DNA of 64,000 bases, taken from Conexibacter sp. CPCC 206217 (GTDB taxonomy: Bacteria; Actinomycetota; Thermoleophilia; Solirubrobacterales; Solirubrobacteraceae). The position numbers and the translations under genes were made by a program. This document shows positions 8,612 to 18,502 of the stretch, piece after piece. Numbering within the stretch: the stretch's first letter is position 1; the number at the start of each line of letters is the position of its first letter. The stretch covers positions 744,001-808,000 of the forward strand of contig NZ_JAUTDO010000001.1 of the NCBI RefSeq assembly GCF_030646165.1, in the 5' to 3' direction. A model generated the notes under the pieces. That model was not told where the DNA came from. It saw nothing but the letters and a program-made list of their open reading frames with translations, and did not search any database.

Positions 8612-9682
8612 ATCGACCCGCTGCTGCCACCGCTGGACCACGAGGAGCTGTACGTCCGGCGCGGACCGCGCTCGGGCCTGCCGACGATCGTCGCCGTCCA
8701 CTCGACGGTGCTCGGGCCGGCGCTCGGCGGCTGCCGCGTGTGGACCTACGACGATCCGACGCTCGCCGTCCGCGACGCGCTGCGGCTCGCGCGCGCGATG
8801 ACCTACAAGGCCGCCTGCGCCGACCAGCCGCTCGGCGGCGGCAAGGGCGTGATCGCGCTGCCGCCCGGCACGCGGCTGACCGGCAGACGCCGCCGCGACG
8901 CGCTGCTGGACTTCGGCGAGACCGTCGACCAGCTCGACGGCCGCTACGTGACCGCCGAGGACGTCGGCATCGGCAGCCGCGACATGCCCATGATCGCGCA
9001 GGCGACGAGGCACGTCTGCGGCCTCGCGACCAGCCGCGGCGGCTCCGGCGACCCGAGCCCGTTCACCGCGCTCGGGGTCGAGGCCGCGATCAGAACGACC
9101 TGCGCGCAGGCGTTCGGGGACGCGTCGCTCAGAGGCCGCACGGTCGCCGTCGTCGGTCTCGGGCACGTCGGCTCGCGCGTCGCGCAGCGCTGCGCGAGAG
9201 CCGGCGCGAGACTCGTGCTGGCGGACGTCGACCCCGCCAAGCGCGTGCTCGCGGAGCGGCTCGGCGCGCGCTGGACGACGCCCGCGAGAGCGCTCACCGC
9301 GAACGTCGACGTGCTGTCGCTGTGCGCGCTCGGCGGCCAGCTCGACGAGGCGATCGTCCCGCGCCTGCGCTGCCGCGCGATCGCCGGCGCGGCCAACAAC
9401 CAGCTGGCGACCGACGCCGTCGCCGCGCAGCTCGCCGCGCGCGAGATCGTGTGGGCGCCGGACTTCGTCGTCAACGCCGGCGGGATCGTCAACATCGCCG
9501 TCGAGTTCGAGCCGTCCGGCTACGACGCCGGGCTCGCGCGCAGACGCGTGCGCGCGATCGGCGACACACTCGCCGAGATCTTCGCCGCCGCCGACGCCGA
9601 GCGGACCACCCCGCTCGCCGCCGCCGTCGCGCTCGGTGAGCAGCGGCTGGCGGCCGCCGCGGCCGCCGCGCGCGCCTCCTGA
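8612..9682 (+). CDS. Glu/Leu/Phe/Val dehydrogenase family protein (leucine dehydrogenase-like)
   Basis: The dimerisation domain reads STVLGPALGGCRVWTY, then PLGGGKGVIALP (catalytic Lys) and YVTAEDVGIGSRDM (catalytic Asp region). The NAD domain has RTVAVVGLGHVGSRVAQRCA and ends VVNAGGIVNIAVE. These enzymes reversibly deaminate branched-chain amino acids. The frame contains family-like residues (HEELYVRRGPRSGLPTIVA) upstream of the first GTG at 8708, but no ATG, GTG or TTG exists before them. I place the start at an ATC at 8612, eight bases after GGTAGGG, giving 356 residues. A GTG start at 8708 would delete about 32 conserved residues. The start is therefore uncertain; the function is not. Confidence 0.85.
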   Translation: MDPLLPPLDHEELYVRRGPRSGLPTIVAVHSTVLGPALGGCRVWTYDDPTLAVRDALRLARAMTYKAACADQPLGGGKGVIALPPGTRLTGRRRRDALLDFGETVDQLDGRYVTAEDVGIGSRDMPMIAQATRHVCGLATSRGGSGDPSPFTALGVEAAIRTTCAQAFGDASLRGRTVAVVGLGHVGSRVAQRCARAGARLVLADVDPAKRVLAERLGARWTTPARALTANVDVLSLCALGGQLDEAIVPRLRCRAIAGAANNQLATDAVAAQLAAREIVWAPDFVVNAGGIVNIAVEFEPSGYDAGLARRRVRAIGDTLAEIFAAADAERTTPLAAAVALGEQRLAAAAAAARAS

Positions 9683-9791
9683 TCGCGCCGCTGGCGCGGG
9701 CCGCGCTCGCTCCAGCGCTGACGCACCCTTCGCGGCGCCCGTCCCCGATCCGGTACGGTCGTGGGCGGGGTTGGGGAAGGGGCGAGGAGAC

Positions 9792-10832
9792 GTGGATCAG
9801 GGGCGGCCTGCCGCAGGCAGGAACAGCGCAGGGCTGAGCCAGACGGCGCGTGTGAGCGCGCCCCGGGATGTGCACGGGCCGGAGGTGGCCGCACGGCTGG
9901 AGCCGGCGGTCGAGACGCTGCACGCGCTCGGCGACGCGATCCTCGCCTGTCTCGAGCAGATCTCCGCGGCCTCGGCCGACGGCCTCGCGTTCGAGCAGGC
10001 CGCGCCCGGCTCCGACCACGACACGCGCCGGCGGCGGCTCGTCGCCGCGCTCGTGCGGATGCCGGCGCCCGCGCCGGAGGAGCTGCGCGCGATCGCGGCG
10101 GCAGCAGGATGGGATCGCTCCGTCGTGGCCTCGACGCCCGGCGACTTTGCGGGCGACTTTCCGCGCCCGAGCGCCTCGCCCGCGGACCGGCACGGCGACG
10201 CGCCGCTCGCGCGCCGTGACAGCGCCCCGCGCGTCGCCGTGATCGCGTTCGAACACGAGTCGGCCGAGCGGATCGCGGGCCGGCTGGCGGCCGGTGCGCT
10301 CGTCGCACGCGTGGACGGGGTCGGTTACGCGATCGTCCCCGACGCCGACGGTCCCGGCTGCGAGGCGGGGCTGCGCGCGCGGTTGCACGACGTCCACGCC
10401 GCGCTGGGCCCGGCGGTCGAGCTGGCGCAGGCGGCCGAGTCGGCCCGTTGGGCGCGGCTCGCGCTCGCGCTCGTCAGCGACCGCACACCAGCGCTCGTCG
10501 TCGCCGCCGACCATCGCGTCGACCTGCTGCTGCTGGGGGCGCCGGCGCTCGCGGCCGCGCTCGCCGACGAGGCGCTCGCGCCGCTGGCCGCCGTGCCCGC
10601 CGCGACGCGCGCGCGGCTGCTGCAGACGCTCGACGCGTGGCTGCGCCATCGCGGCGCGGCGACTGCGGCGGCGCAGGAACTGCACGTGCACGCCCAGACG
10701 GTCCGCTACCGCCTCGGGCGGCTGCGCAGCCTGCTGGGACCGCGGATGGACGGCGCGGAGGGCCGGCTCGAGCTCGAACTGGCCCTCCGTGCGCGTCGCC
10801 TCGGTGACGCGTCAGCAAGCGGCCGCGGCTGA
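9792..10832 (+). CDS. PucR/CdaR-family transcriptional regulator
   Basis: 346 residues if translation starts at the GTG at 9792 behind a GA-rich stretch; a GTG at 9852 is an alternative. The C-terminus is diagnostic: LLQTLDAWLRHRGAATAAAQ followed by LHVHAQTVRYRLGRLRSLLG, the helix-turn-helix of the PucR C-terminal domain. The region before it resembles the degenerate cyclase-like middle domain of this family. PucR/CdaR proteins commonly activate genes for purine, amino acid or sugar-acid use. It follows the leucine dehydrogenase-like gene by 109 bases in the same direction, so that gene is a candidate target. This is inference only. Confidence 0.8.
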   Translation: MDQGRPAAGRNSAGLSQTARVSAPRDVHGPEVAARLEPAVETLHALGDAILACLEQISAASADGLAFEQAAPGSDHDTRRRRLVAALVRMPAPAPEELRAIAAAAGWDRSVVASTPGDFAGDFPRPSASPADRHGDAPLARRDSAPRVAVIAFEHESAERIAGRLAAGALVARVDGVGYAIVPDADGPGCEAGLRARLHDVHAALGPAVELAQAAESARWARLALALVSDRTPALVVAADHRVDLLLLGAPALAAALADEALAPLAAVPAATRARLLQTLDAWLRHRGAATAAAQELHVHAQTVRYRLGRLRSLLGPRMDGAEGRLELELALRARRLGDASASGRG

Positions 10833-10870
10833 GCGGCGTACGCGCGCCGCCACCGGCCTGGCCGACCGGC

Positions 10871-11650
10871 CTAACCGATCACGCTCCGCACCAGCGGCGT
10901 GTAGCCGCTGCTGTGGCCCGATCTGTTGGGATGGAACGACTCACCGATCGAGAAGATGTTGAGCCCGTTCAGCCACGCGCTGCCGGAGCAGATCGCATGC
11001 CCGGTCCACGACGAGATCGCGCTTCTGTACGAGAAGCCGTACGCCGCCGCGCGGCCGGCGATCGTCGTGTCGGCGAGGTCCGCGAGCGCGTTCAGCTGCG
11101 TGCGCTCGCTCGCGTCGATGCCGGTCGTGCCCGCGCAGCTGGACGTGCTGAACAGGCGCGGGTAGCCGAGCACCGCGACCGTCGCGCCCGGAGCCTGTCT
11201 CTGGATCGCGGCGTAGACGGTGTTGAGCTTGCCCGGCAGGGTGTTTCTGATGTAGTTGTTCGCCGTCGTGATCGCCGACGAGCAGCCTATGGTCACGCAC
11301 GCCGTGACGACGCTCGTGAAGCCGGCGTCGTTGCCGCCGATCGTGATCGAGACGAGTCTCGTCGCGGCTGTGACGGACGAGATCTGGTTCGCCATCACGT
11401 CGTCGGTCGTCGCTCCGCTGCACGCGACGAAGACGAGGTCGGTGTTGGGCCGCTGCGTAGCCGCCAGATACGGGTACGCGTATCTGCCGCGCTCACAACC
11501 CGAGTCCAGCGTGTACGACGCCGTGCCGGTGCCCGACGAGTACGAGTCGCCGAGCGCGACGTAGCGGTCGGCTGCCGACGCCGTGCCGGCACCCCCGAAG
11601 ACGACCGCGGCACACGCCAGCGGCGCCAGGCCCCGAAAGACCTTTCGCAT
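10871..11650 (-). CDS. Secreted SGNH-hydrolase (GDSL esterase/lipase)
   Basis: 259 residues with a signal peptide (MRKVFRGLAPLACAAVVFGG... ending ASAAD, cleavage near residue 27). Block I is VALGDSYSSGTG (catalytic Ser), block III is SITIGGNDAGF (oxyanion Asn), and the catalytic His is in SFHPNRSGH near the C-terminus. Six cysteines in the mature chain could form three disulfides, as in secreted actinobacterial esterases and lipases of this family. It probably hydrolyses acyl esters outside the cell. The gene is monocistronic and convergent with the PucR gene, with 38 bases between the stops. The start ATG at 11650 is well supported by the signal sequence. Confidence 0.92.
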   Translation of the reverse strand: MRKVFRGLAPLACAAVVFGGAGTASAADRYVALGDSYSSGTGTASYTLDSGCERGRYAYPYLAATQRPNTDLVFVACSGATTDDVMANQISSVTAATRLVSITIGGNDAGFTSVVTACVTIGCSSAITTANNYIRNTLPGKLNTVYAAIQRQAPGATVAVLGYPRLFSTSSCAGTTGIDASERTQLNALADLADTTIAGRAAAYGFSYRSAISSWTGHAICSGSAWLNGLNIFSIGESFHPNRSGHSSGYTPLVRSVIG

Positions 11651-11777
11651 GTGATTCTCCCCTCCTGCTGCGATTTCGGCCTGCCCGGGCCAGCCCTCGG
11701 AAGTGACGCTACTTCAGTGCCGGGGCCGCGTCTCTGCACCACTCGACAAAGTTGGAGCGGTCAACTGTGCGATTCGC

Positions 11778-12668
11778 TCAAGATTCCGGACCGAGCGCCT
11801 CGCGCCCGACGCCGCCGAGCGGGATCGGCCACGGCGGTCGCTCCACGCCGGCCGGCAGCCGGCCCTCGTCGGCGAGCTTGTCGAGGTGTGCGGCGAGCGT
11901 GACAGCGGCCGCTCCGCGCAACTGCGGCGGCGCATCCGCCCAGACGTCGTCGAGCAGCTCGTCGACCGTGCGCAGCCCGCGCACGAGCGCGTCGAGCACC
12001 ATCCGCTCGCGCTCGAGCCGGTGCGCGACGTACTGCTGCAGCTTCGCGTCGGGTTCGGTCACGAGCGGCCCGTGGCCGGGCGCGAGCAGCGCGAGGTGCA
12101 GCTCCCGCAGCCGCTCCATCCCCGTCAGGTAGCCGGTGAGCGCACCGGGATCGGGGATCAGCAGCGAGCTGCCGCGGCCGAGCACGGCGTCACCGCTGAA
12201 GCCGATCTCGCCGAGCACGTAGGCGAGGTGATCCGGCGCGTGGCCGGCCGTCGCGACGACCGTCAGCGGCCCGGCCATGTCGCCGTCGCCCAGCAGCAGG
12301 TCGACAGCGCCGCGCGCCGCCGCGACCGGCGCCGGTCCGCAGCGCGCCAGCAGCGGCGCGACCGCCTCGGAGTGGTCGGGATGGTCGTGCGTGAGCGCGA
12401 TCCCGCCGAGGCCGCCGCGTGCGGACAGCTCCCGCGCGAGCGCGTCGAGGTGCGTGTCGAGCGCGGGTCCGGGATCGATCACCCACGCCGGATCGCGTCC
12501 GACGATCCAGCTGTTCGTGCCCTCCAGCGTGAACGGACCGGGGTTGTCAGCGCGCACGAGCGCGACCTCGCGACGGGCGAGCAATCGCTGCGCGGCGGCG
12601 CGCTCGTCGCCGGCGCGGTCCGCACGTCCGCTCGCGGCCGCCTCTGGCTGCTCCGCGCCGCTCGCCAT
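11778..12668 (-). CDS. Metallo-beta-lactamase-fold hydrolase (LACTB2-like)
   Basis: 296 residues. The dinuclear metal site is complete by eye: ALTHDHPDHSEAV (HxHxDH), TAGHAPDHLAY (third-loop His), FSGDAVLG (bridging Asp) and LLAPGHGPL (last His). The upstream strand EGTNSWIVG...VIDPGP matches the LACTB2/glyoxalase II-like branch, whose members include a nuclease and thioester hydrolases. The C-terminal 90 residues form a helical winged-helix-like extension, also typical of LACTB2. It is cytosolic, as no signal is seen. The ATG overlaps the stop of the upstream sugar dehydrogenase gene as TGATG, which implies translational coupling, although no pathway link is obvious. Confidence 0.88.
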   Translation of the reverse strand: MASGAEQPEAAASGRADRAGDERAAAQRLLARREVALVRADNPGPFTLEGTNSWIVGRDPAWVIDPGPALDTHLDALARELSARGGLGGIALTHDHPDHSEAVAPLLARCGPAPVAAARGAVDLLLGDGDMAGPLTVVATAGHAPDHLAYVLGEIGFSGDAVLGRGSSLLIPDPGALTGYLTGMERLRELHLALLAPGHGPLVTEPDAKLQQYVAHRLERERMVLDALVRGLRTVDELLDDVWADAPPQLRGAAAVTLAAHLDKLADEGRLPAGVERPPWPIPLGGVGREALGPES

Positions 12669-13906
12669 CAGCGCGGGTCGAGCCGGTAGACCGGCCCGCT
12701 CTGCGCGACGACGTAGACGCGACCAGCGAGATCTTCGCCGAACGACGTGACGCCCGGCACGTCGAGCCCGAGCGGGCGCGCGTCGGTCGCTCTGCCGACC
12801 TGCAGCCTGGCGCTTCTCAGCGGCGTCTGGCAGTAGTCGGCGTAGACGTAGCGGCCGTCGAGCGCGGGCAGCCGCGGGTCGCGCACGACATAGCCGCCGG
12901 TGACCGAGCAGCCGCCGTCGTCATGGTTGTACTCCAGCACCGGGAAGACGACGCCGCGCGGGCTCTGTCTCCGGTCGTTGCGGCTCGTGCCCTCCCACGC
13001 GCGCCAGCCGAAGTTGACGCCGGCGCCGGGACCGGGCGCTCTGCCGGCGGACACGAAGTCGACCTCCTCGATGCGGTCCTGGCCGACGTCGCCGATCGTC
13101 AGATCGCCCGTGCTGCGGTCGAACGAGAAGCGCCACGGGTTGCGCAGGCCCCACGACCAGATCTCCGGCCGCACGCCGGCGCGCCCGACGAAGGGATTGT
13201 CGGCCGGCACCGAGTACGGTCTGCCGCCGCTCGCGCGCGGATCGATCCGCAGCAGCTTCCCCAGCCACGTCCTGAGGTTCTGGCCGTTGCCGATCGGCCC
13301 ATGGTGGTCGTAGCCGCCACCGCCGTCGCCGAAGCCGATGTAGAGCTTGTCGTCGGGGCCGAACAGCAGCAGCCCGCCGTTGTGGTTGGACTCCGGCTGG
13401 TCCTGGAACAGCACCTGGCGCGCGCTGCCGCGGTTCGCGCGATCCGGCGTCGCCCCTCTTCTGAACTCGACGACGCGCGTGTCGCCGTCGCGGTCGGTGT
13501 AGTCGACGTAGAAGCGACCGCTGCGCTGGTAGTCGGGCGCGAACGCGACCGACAGCAGACCCTGCTCGCCGCCGCTGCGGACGCGGTCGGTCAGATCGAG
13601 GAACGGCGCCTTCAGCGTTCTGCCGTTTCGGATCACGCGGATCCGCCCCTCCTGCTCGACGACGAACAGCCGGCTTCTGTCGCCCGGGGCCTGCGTCACG
13701 TAGACGGGGCCGTCGAAGCTGCCGATCCGCGTCAGTCTCACGCCTGAGCGCGCGGCCGGAGCGGCTTGCGCGGACGTCGTCTGCCCCCCGCCGTCCTCGC
13801 GGGCAGCGGTCGTCGTCTGGCTCGCCGGCGTGTCGCCGCAGGCGGTCAACAGGAAGCCAAGCGCGACCATGGCGAGGAGGCTCGTCAAGCGCGTGCGTCG
13901 GTGCAC
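12668..13906 (-). CDS. Lipoprotein PQQ-type glucose/sorbosone dehydrogenase
   Basis: 412 residues. The N-terminus is a lipoprotein signal with lipobox LTAC (Cys about residue 23), followed by a low-complexity linker. The beta-propeller shows [32 protein letters not shown], a [14 protein letters not shown] block and a [14 protein letters not shown] block, all standard in the soluble glucose dehydrogenase/sorbosone dehydrogenase (GSDH) family. Such proteins bind PQQ and oxidise aldose sugars in the cell envelope. No PQQ synthesis genes lie nearby. It is the first gene of a two-gene unit with the metallo-hydrolase, which starts within its stop codon. Confidence 0.9.
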   Translation of the reverse strand: MHRRTRLTSLLAMVALGFLLTACGDTPASQTTTAAREDGGGQTTSAQAAPAARSGVRLTRIGSFDGPVYVTQAPGDRSRLFVVEQEGRIRVIRNGRTLKAPFLDLTDRVRSGGEQGLLSVAFAPDYQRSGRFYVDYTDRDGDTRVVEFRRGATPDRANRGSARQVLFQDQPESNHNGGLLLFGPDDKLYIGFGDGGGGYDHHGPIGNGQNLRTWLGKLLRIDPRASGGRPYSVPADNPFVGRAGVRPEIWSWGLRNPWRFSFDRSTGDLTIGDVGQDRIEEVDFVSAGRAPGPGAGVNFGWRAWEGTSRNDRRQSPRGVVFPVLEYNHDDGGCSVTGGYVVRDPRLPALDGRYVYADYCQTPLRSARLQVGRATDARPLGLDVPGVTSFGEDLAGRVYVVAQSGPVYRLDPR

Positions 13907-14089
13907 TCCTCCGAGGATGCCAGATCGCGCGGACCGGCCCGCCGAGGCGTGTCGTCGCCTGCGTTCGCGTACGGACCTCCGGGCGAGCGCGCGTCAAGGA
14001 GCCGCGTCCGCCGCCGACCACACGGGAGAGGCCACCGACGAGCCCGCGCACGCCTCCCACGCCGTCTGACCAGAAGGATCGCCGCCAAG

Positions 14090-15436
14090 ATGTCCATCGC
14101 CCCGCTCGCCGCCCTCACAGCCGCGCCCGCCACCAGCGGCGCGCCGCTGGAGGTCGGCGACCCCCGCTGGAACGACCTCCTCGCCTTCTGCCTGCTCAAC
14201 CGCACCGACCTGCGGCTGCTGGCCGACTCGCAGCCGCCGGCGGCGCTGATCGAAGGCCTGCCCGACTCGTTCTACGCGCACGTGCTGGCACAGCCCGAGC
14301 TGCGCGCGATCATCAAGCAGCACTCGAGCATCGAGCGGCTCGCGCAGACGCTGAAGCAGTACTTCCGCGGCCTCTGGTCGGGTGAGTACGGCGCCGCGCG
14401 CGTCCAGCAGATCGTCCGCATCGGCGTCGTGCACGACACGATCGACCTGCCGATCGGCGCCTTCATCGGCGCGGTCCTGCGGCTCGACGGCATCGCGATC
14501 CCGTGGCTGGTGCAGCGCCACGCCGACGACCCGCAGCAGCTCGTGCAGGCGCTGATGGCCTACCGCAAGCTCACGACCGCCGACGTCGCGGTCGTCACGC
14601 AGACGTTCATCGACGCGCGCGACCACACCGTCGCGCTGGTGCAGCAGTTGGAGCAGCAGACGCTGCACGTCTCCGAGCAGCAGCGCCAGGTGACGAGCGT
14701 CTCGCAGTCGCTCGCCGCCGCCGCGCAGCAGTCGCTCGCCTCCGCGACGCAGCTGAGCCTCACCTCGACCGGCATCGCGGAGCGCGCGAGCGGCGCGAAC
14801 GAGCTGATGGCGCAGAGCGTCGAGCAGGCGCGCGGCGGGGCGCTCACGACGAGCGGCACCGACAGCGCCGTGACCGACATGCGCGAGGGTGTCGAGCAGA
14901 TCTCCGAGCAGATCGCGGCGCTGACCGAGCAGACACGCGAGATCTCGACGCTCGTGACCGGCATCCGCGAGATCGCCGACCAGACGAACCTGCTCGCGCT
15001 CAACGCCGCGATCGAGGCCGCACGCGCCGGCGAGCACGGCCGCGGCTTCGCCGTCGTCGCCGAGGAGGTGCGCCGGCTCGCCGACCGCACCCGCTCCGCG
15101 CTGCAGGACATCACGCAGCTGAACGCCAACTCGCTCGCCGCGATCGAGTCGGTCAGCGGCGCCGTCGCGCAGACGGGCGACCAGGTCTCGGTCGTCGAGC
15201 GCCACGCCGGCCACGCGCGCGAGAGCTTCGACGCGATCAACGACGCGATCGGCTCGACCGCCGGCTCGCTCGGCGAGATCGTCGGCGGCGTCGAGGACGT
15301 CTCGCGCTCGGCCGACGAGCTGACCGGCGTCTCGCAACAGGTCGCGAGCATGGCCGAGCGGCTCGGTGCGCTCGGCGAGTCGCTCGGCAGCTCGCTCGAC
15401 GATGCGCGCACGCTGATCGCCGACGCGAGACGGTGA
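14090..15436 (+). CDS. Soluble globin-coupled methyl-accepting transducer (HemAT-like)
   Basis: 448 residues from the ATG at 14090. Residues about 20-190 form a protoglobin sensor: [10 protein letters not shown] (B-helix Tyr/Phe region) and [19 protein letters not shown], in which His115 matches the proximal haem ligand of HemAT-type sensors. A coiled-coil linker (residues 200-260) leads to a cytoplasmic chemoreceptor signalling tip, [20 protein letters not shown] plus [17 protein letters not shown]. No membrane segment is present. It probably senses O2 or another haem ligand and signals to CheA/CheW. No che genes are in the window, so the output could also be non-chemotactic. It is convergent with the synthetase-like gene. 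Confidence 0.9.
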   Translation: MSIAPLAALTAAPATSGAPLEVGDPRWNDLLAFCLLNRTDLRLLADSQPPAALIEGLPDSFYAHVLAQPELRAIIKQHSSIERLAQTLKQYFRGLWSGEYGAARVQQIVRIGVVHDTIDLPIGAFIGAVLRLDGIAIPWLVQRHADDPQQLVQALMAYRKLTTADVAVVTQTFIDARDHTVALVQQLEQQTLHVSEQQRQVTSVSQSLAAAAQQSLASATQLSLTSTGIAERASGANELMAQSVEQARGGALTTSGTDSAVTDMREGVEQISEQIAALTEQTREISTLVTGIREIADQTNLLALNAAIEAARAGEHGRGFAVVAEEVRRLADRTRSALQDITQLNANSLAAIESVSGAVAQTGDQVSVVERHAGHARESFDAINDAIGSTAGSLGEIVGGVEDVSRSADELTGVSQQVASMAERLGALGESLGSSLDDARTLIADARR

Positions 15437-15699
15437 GCGGCGAGCCGCGGCGCTGAGCACCGAACCGCGATGCCTGCGTCCCGCATGCGGGGCTGTCACG
15501 CGTTGACGGCAGGCGCCAAGCGGCGCGCCCGGCTCCCCCGAACCGGACGCGCCACTCCAGGCGCTGTGCGACGCGCGAGGCGGGCGGGTTGGCCCAAGCT
15601 GGCGCGTCGCATCGTGCAAGACGCTTTCGCGTCCAACGGTCGGGCGTCGTAACCAGGCGACGCCCGCCTCTCCCCCTCGCTGGGGCTAGGTCTGTGCTG

Positions 15700-17892
15700 C
15701 TAGGTCGTCTCCACCTGCTCGGGCCACGGGGCGAGCGCGACGAGGCCCTCCTGGCCGGTGGCCTCCCACAGCTCCTCCGCGACGTGCGGCGCCAGCGGCG
15801 CGAGGCACTGGATCGCGGTCAGCAGGGCGCCCTGCAGCGCCGCCGTGTCGCTCGCGGTCAGCTCCCCCTGCTGCTTCAGCACGCGCTGCTCGAAGTCTCT
15901 GATGCGCTCCACGAGCGTCATCACGTTGCGCGCGGCGCGGTGCGTCTCGAGGCCGTCGTAGTTCTCGGTGATCCGCTTCAGCGCGACCCCGCGCCAGCCC
16001 TCCAGCCGCGTGCGCAGCTTCGCCGCGCCCTCCTCGGGATCCGGCTCGGGCAGCTCGCCGGCGCCCTCGATCCGCGGCAGCGCGTAGGTCCAGAAGGCGA
16101 CGAGCCAGCGGCGGCAGTACTGCAGCGCCTGATCGGTCCAGGTCAGCACGTTGGTCGGCGCGGCGGCGTACAGGACCGCGAGCCGCACGGTGTCGGCGCC
16201 GACACGGGCGAGCAGCTCGTCCGGGTCGACGACGTTGCCGAGGTGCTTGCTCATCTTGCGACCGTCGAGATGGACCATCTCGTGCATCAGCACGCGCTCG
16301 TGCGGCTCGCCCTGCTCGATGTGCGGCAGCACGCCGACGTCGCGCAGCACCTTCGCCGTCATCCGCTGGTCGAACATCGAACCGCCGCCGTCGGCGCCCC
16401 AGACGACCTGGTGCACCGGCAGCCAGCGTCTCAGCTCGTCGTGGTCGAACATCGTCTGCTCGCGGCCGTCGGCCGGGACGGAGAACGGCAGCCACTGCCA
16501 CAGGCCGTCGACGTGGCAGTCGAGCGTGTCGGTCTCGCGCCGCGCGTCGCCGCCGCACTGCGGGCAGCTCGCCGCGACGAAGTCCTCGCGCTGCGCCAGC
16601 ACGTTGCCCTCGCCGGTCGGGCGCAGGTCGTCGGGCAGCCGCACCGGCAGCTGATCCTCCGGCACCGCGACGGTCCCGCACGTGTCGCAGTGGACGAGCG
16701 GGATCGGCGCGCCCCACGCGCGCTGACGCGAGATCGGGAAGTCGCGCGCCTTGTAGCGGGCCGACTCCCGCACACGCGGCGGGCCGGGCGGCAGCTTCCA
16801 GGCGAACAGCGAGGAGGCCGCTCTCAGCCGCTTCGCGATCGCCGCGTCGGTGCGGTCGACCGACGGGATCCCGAGCACCGCGGTGCGGCCGAAGCGGGAG
16901 TCGACGGCCGGCGTCACGATCACCGGCAGCGGATCTCTGTAGCCGGCGATCCCGAGCGTGCGGCCGCTGTCGACGACCGGCACGTTGTCGGCGCCGCGCT
17001 CGTCGCGGGCGATGCCGCCGCTGCGGATCCGCGCGACCTGCCGGCGGACCTCGTCGTCGACGATCCACTCGTCGATGTCCGGGTGGCTGGGCGAGACGGC
17101 AACGAACTCAGCTCTCTCGATCGCGTCGACGTGCGGCGTGAAGACGGTCAGCTGCAGGCCGTCGAGCGTGGCGCCGTCGAGCTCGACGCCGTCGACGCGT
17201 CCGAGCATCGTTCTCTGGGCGCCGACCGCAGCCGGGTTCCAGCCCCCGAGCAGCTCCATCCCGCGCTCGTTCTCCTCGAGGTAGCGGCTGATGCCGAGAT
17301 ACCACTGGGAGCGCTCGACGAGCCGCGTCGGCTCGTGACATCGCCAGCAGGCACCGTCCTCGACCTGCAGGCTTGCGAGCACGGTCTTGCAGTTGTCGCA
17401 CCAGTCGACCTGGCCCTCGGAGTGGTAGACGAGGCCCTCTCTCAGCAACAGCAGGAACAGCCACTGCGTCCACTTGTAGAGCTCGGGCTCGCTCGTGACC
17501 CACTCGCGCTCCCAGTCGAACGAGTAGCCCATCCGGTCGAACTGCTCGCGCATCCGCACGCGGCACTGCTGGACCCACTCGTCGGGCGTCAGCTGGTTCT
17601 TGATCGCGCCGATCTCCGTCGGCAGGCCGAAGGCGTCGAAGCCGATCGAGAACAGCACGCTGCGGCCGCGCGTGCGCAGGTAGCGCGCGTACGCGTCGCT
17701 TATCGAGTAGCTGCGGATGTGGCCCATGTGCGCGCTGCCCGAGGTGAACGGACAGGCGGCGAAGATGTAGGCCGGCTTCTCCCCCTCGCGCGGCAGCGGT
17801 GTCTGGAAGGCGCCCGCCTCGCGCCATGCCTCCTGCCACCGTGCTTCGATCGCTGCCGGCGTGTAGTCCGGCGTGACGCTCTGTGAGGCCAT
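15700..17892 (-). CDS. Divergent leucyl-tRNA synthetase paralogue
   Basis: 730 residues from the ATG at 17892, behind GGGGGG. The class I core matches bacterial LeuRS: ACPFTSGSAHMGHIRSYSIS (HIGH box HMGH, residues 55-58), GFDAFGLPTEIGAIK, ELYKWTQWLFLLL and zinc pairs CDNC...CWRC. The KMSKS loop is KMSKH (546-550). The editing domain looks eroded: the Thr-rich TRPDT-like motif is replaced by TVFTPHVDA, and GVPAHDERD by GIPSVDRTD. The chain stops at LVALAPWPEQVETT, where bacterial LeuRS continues into a C-terminal domain contacting the tRNA elbow. The canonical enzyme is usually 800 residues or more. It is presumably a second, specialised LeuRS. A tRNA-Leu-like gene lies immediately upstream. 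Confidence 0.85.
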   Translation of the reverse strand: MASQSVTPDYTPAAIEARWQEAWREAGAFQTPLPREGEKPAYIFAACPFTSGSAHMGHIRSYSISDAYARYLRTRGRSVLFSIGFDAFGLPTEIGAIKNQLTPDEWVQQCRVRMREQFDRMGYSFDWEREWVTSEPELYKWTQWLFLLLLREGLVYHSEGQVDWCDNCKTVLASLQVEDGACWRCHEPTRLVERSQWYLGISRYLEENERGMELLGGWNPAAVGAQRTMLGRVDGVELDGATLDGLQLTVFTPHVDAIERAEFVAVSPSHPDIDEWIVDDEVRRQVARIRSGGIARDERGADNVPVVDSGRTLGIAGYRDPLPVIVTPAVDSRFGRTAVLGIPSVDRTDAAIAKRLRAASSLFAWKLPPGPPRVRESARYKARDFPISRQRAWGAPIPLVHCDTCGTVAVPEDQLPVRLPDDLRPTGEGNVLAQREDFVAASCPQCGGDARRETDTLDCHVDGLWQWLPFSVPADGREQTMFDHDELRRWLPVHQVVWGADGGGSMFDQRMTAKVLRDVGVLPHIEQGEPHERVLMHEMVHLDGRKMSKHLGNVVDPDELLARVGADTVRLAVLYAAAPTNVLTWTDQALQYCRRWLVAFWTYALPRIEGAGELPEPDPEEGAAKLRTRLEGWRGVALKRITENYDGLETHRAARNVMTLVERIRDFEQRVLKQQGELTASDTAALQGALLTAIQCLAPLAPHVAEELWEATGQEGLVALAPWPEQVETT

Positions 17893-17970
17893 CGTCCCCC
17901 CAAGTTCGGCCTGGCTTGGCAGCTTCACCACCGCACGCCGAGCGGGCGTGGCATCCCGCTCCCGACGGTG

Positions 17971-18244
<274 letters not shown>

Positions 18245-18297
18245 TCGATCTGCTGCAACGTATGAGCCGCGCCGAGTCCCCCGGTCGGCTCGAAGCG

Positions 18298-18327
18298 AGT
18301 ATAGGCACGCCGCTCGACCGAAGTCAA
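18298..18327 (-). promoter_or_regulatory. Near-consensus sigma-70 promoter for the tRNA-like gene
   Basis: On the minus strand TTGACT (18327-18322) is followed after 18 bases by TATACT (18303-18298); each hexamer matches the housekeeping consensus at five of six positions. Transcription would start near 18290, about 45 bases before the tRNA-like 5' end, and could run on into the synthetase gene. It is the clearest promoter I see in the window. Confidence 0.75.
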
Positions 18328-18502
18328 TTAGCGCCTGTTTTCGCGCGGACAAGCGGACGTCGCTGCTTGCAAACAGCTCCGTCTTGCAACGCCCGGAGGG
18401 TGCCTGTAGGCTGGCTCGCAAGTCGTCCTCGAAGGGGGATCAGGCGGCTTGCCATCCATGGATGCACCTTAGTCATCCGGCCCTGCCGAGGTGAAATTAA
18501 CC

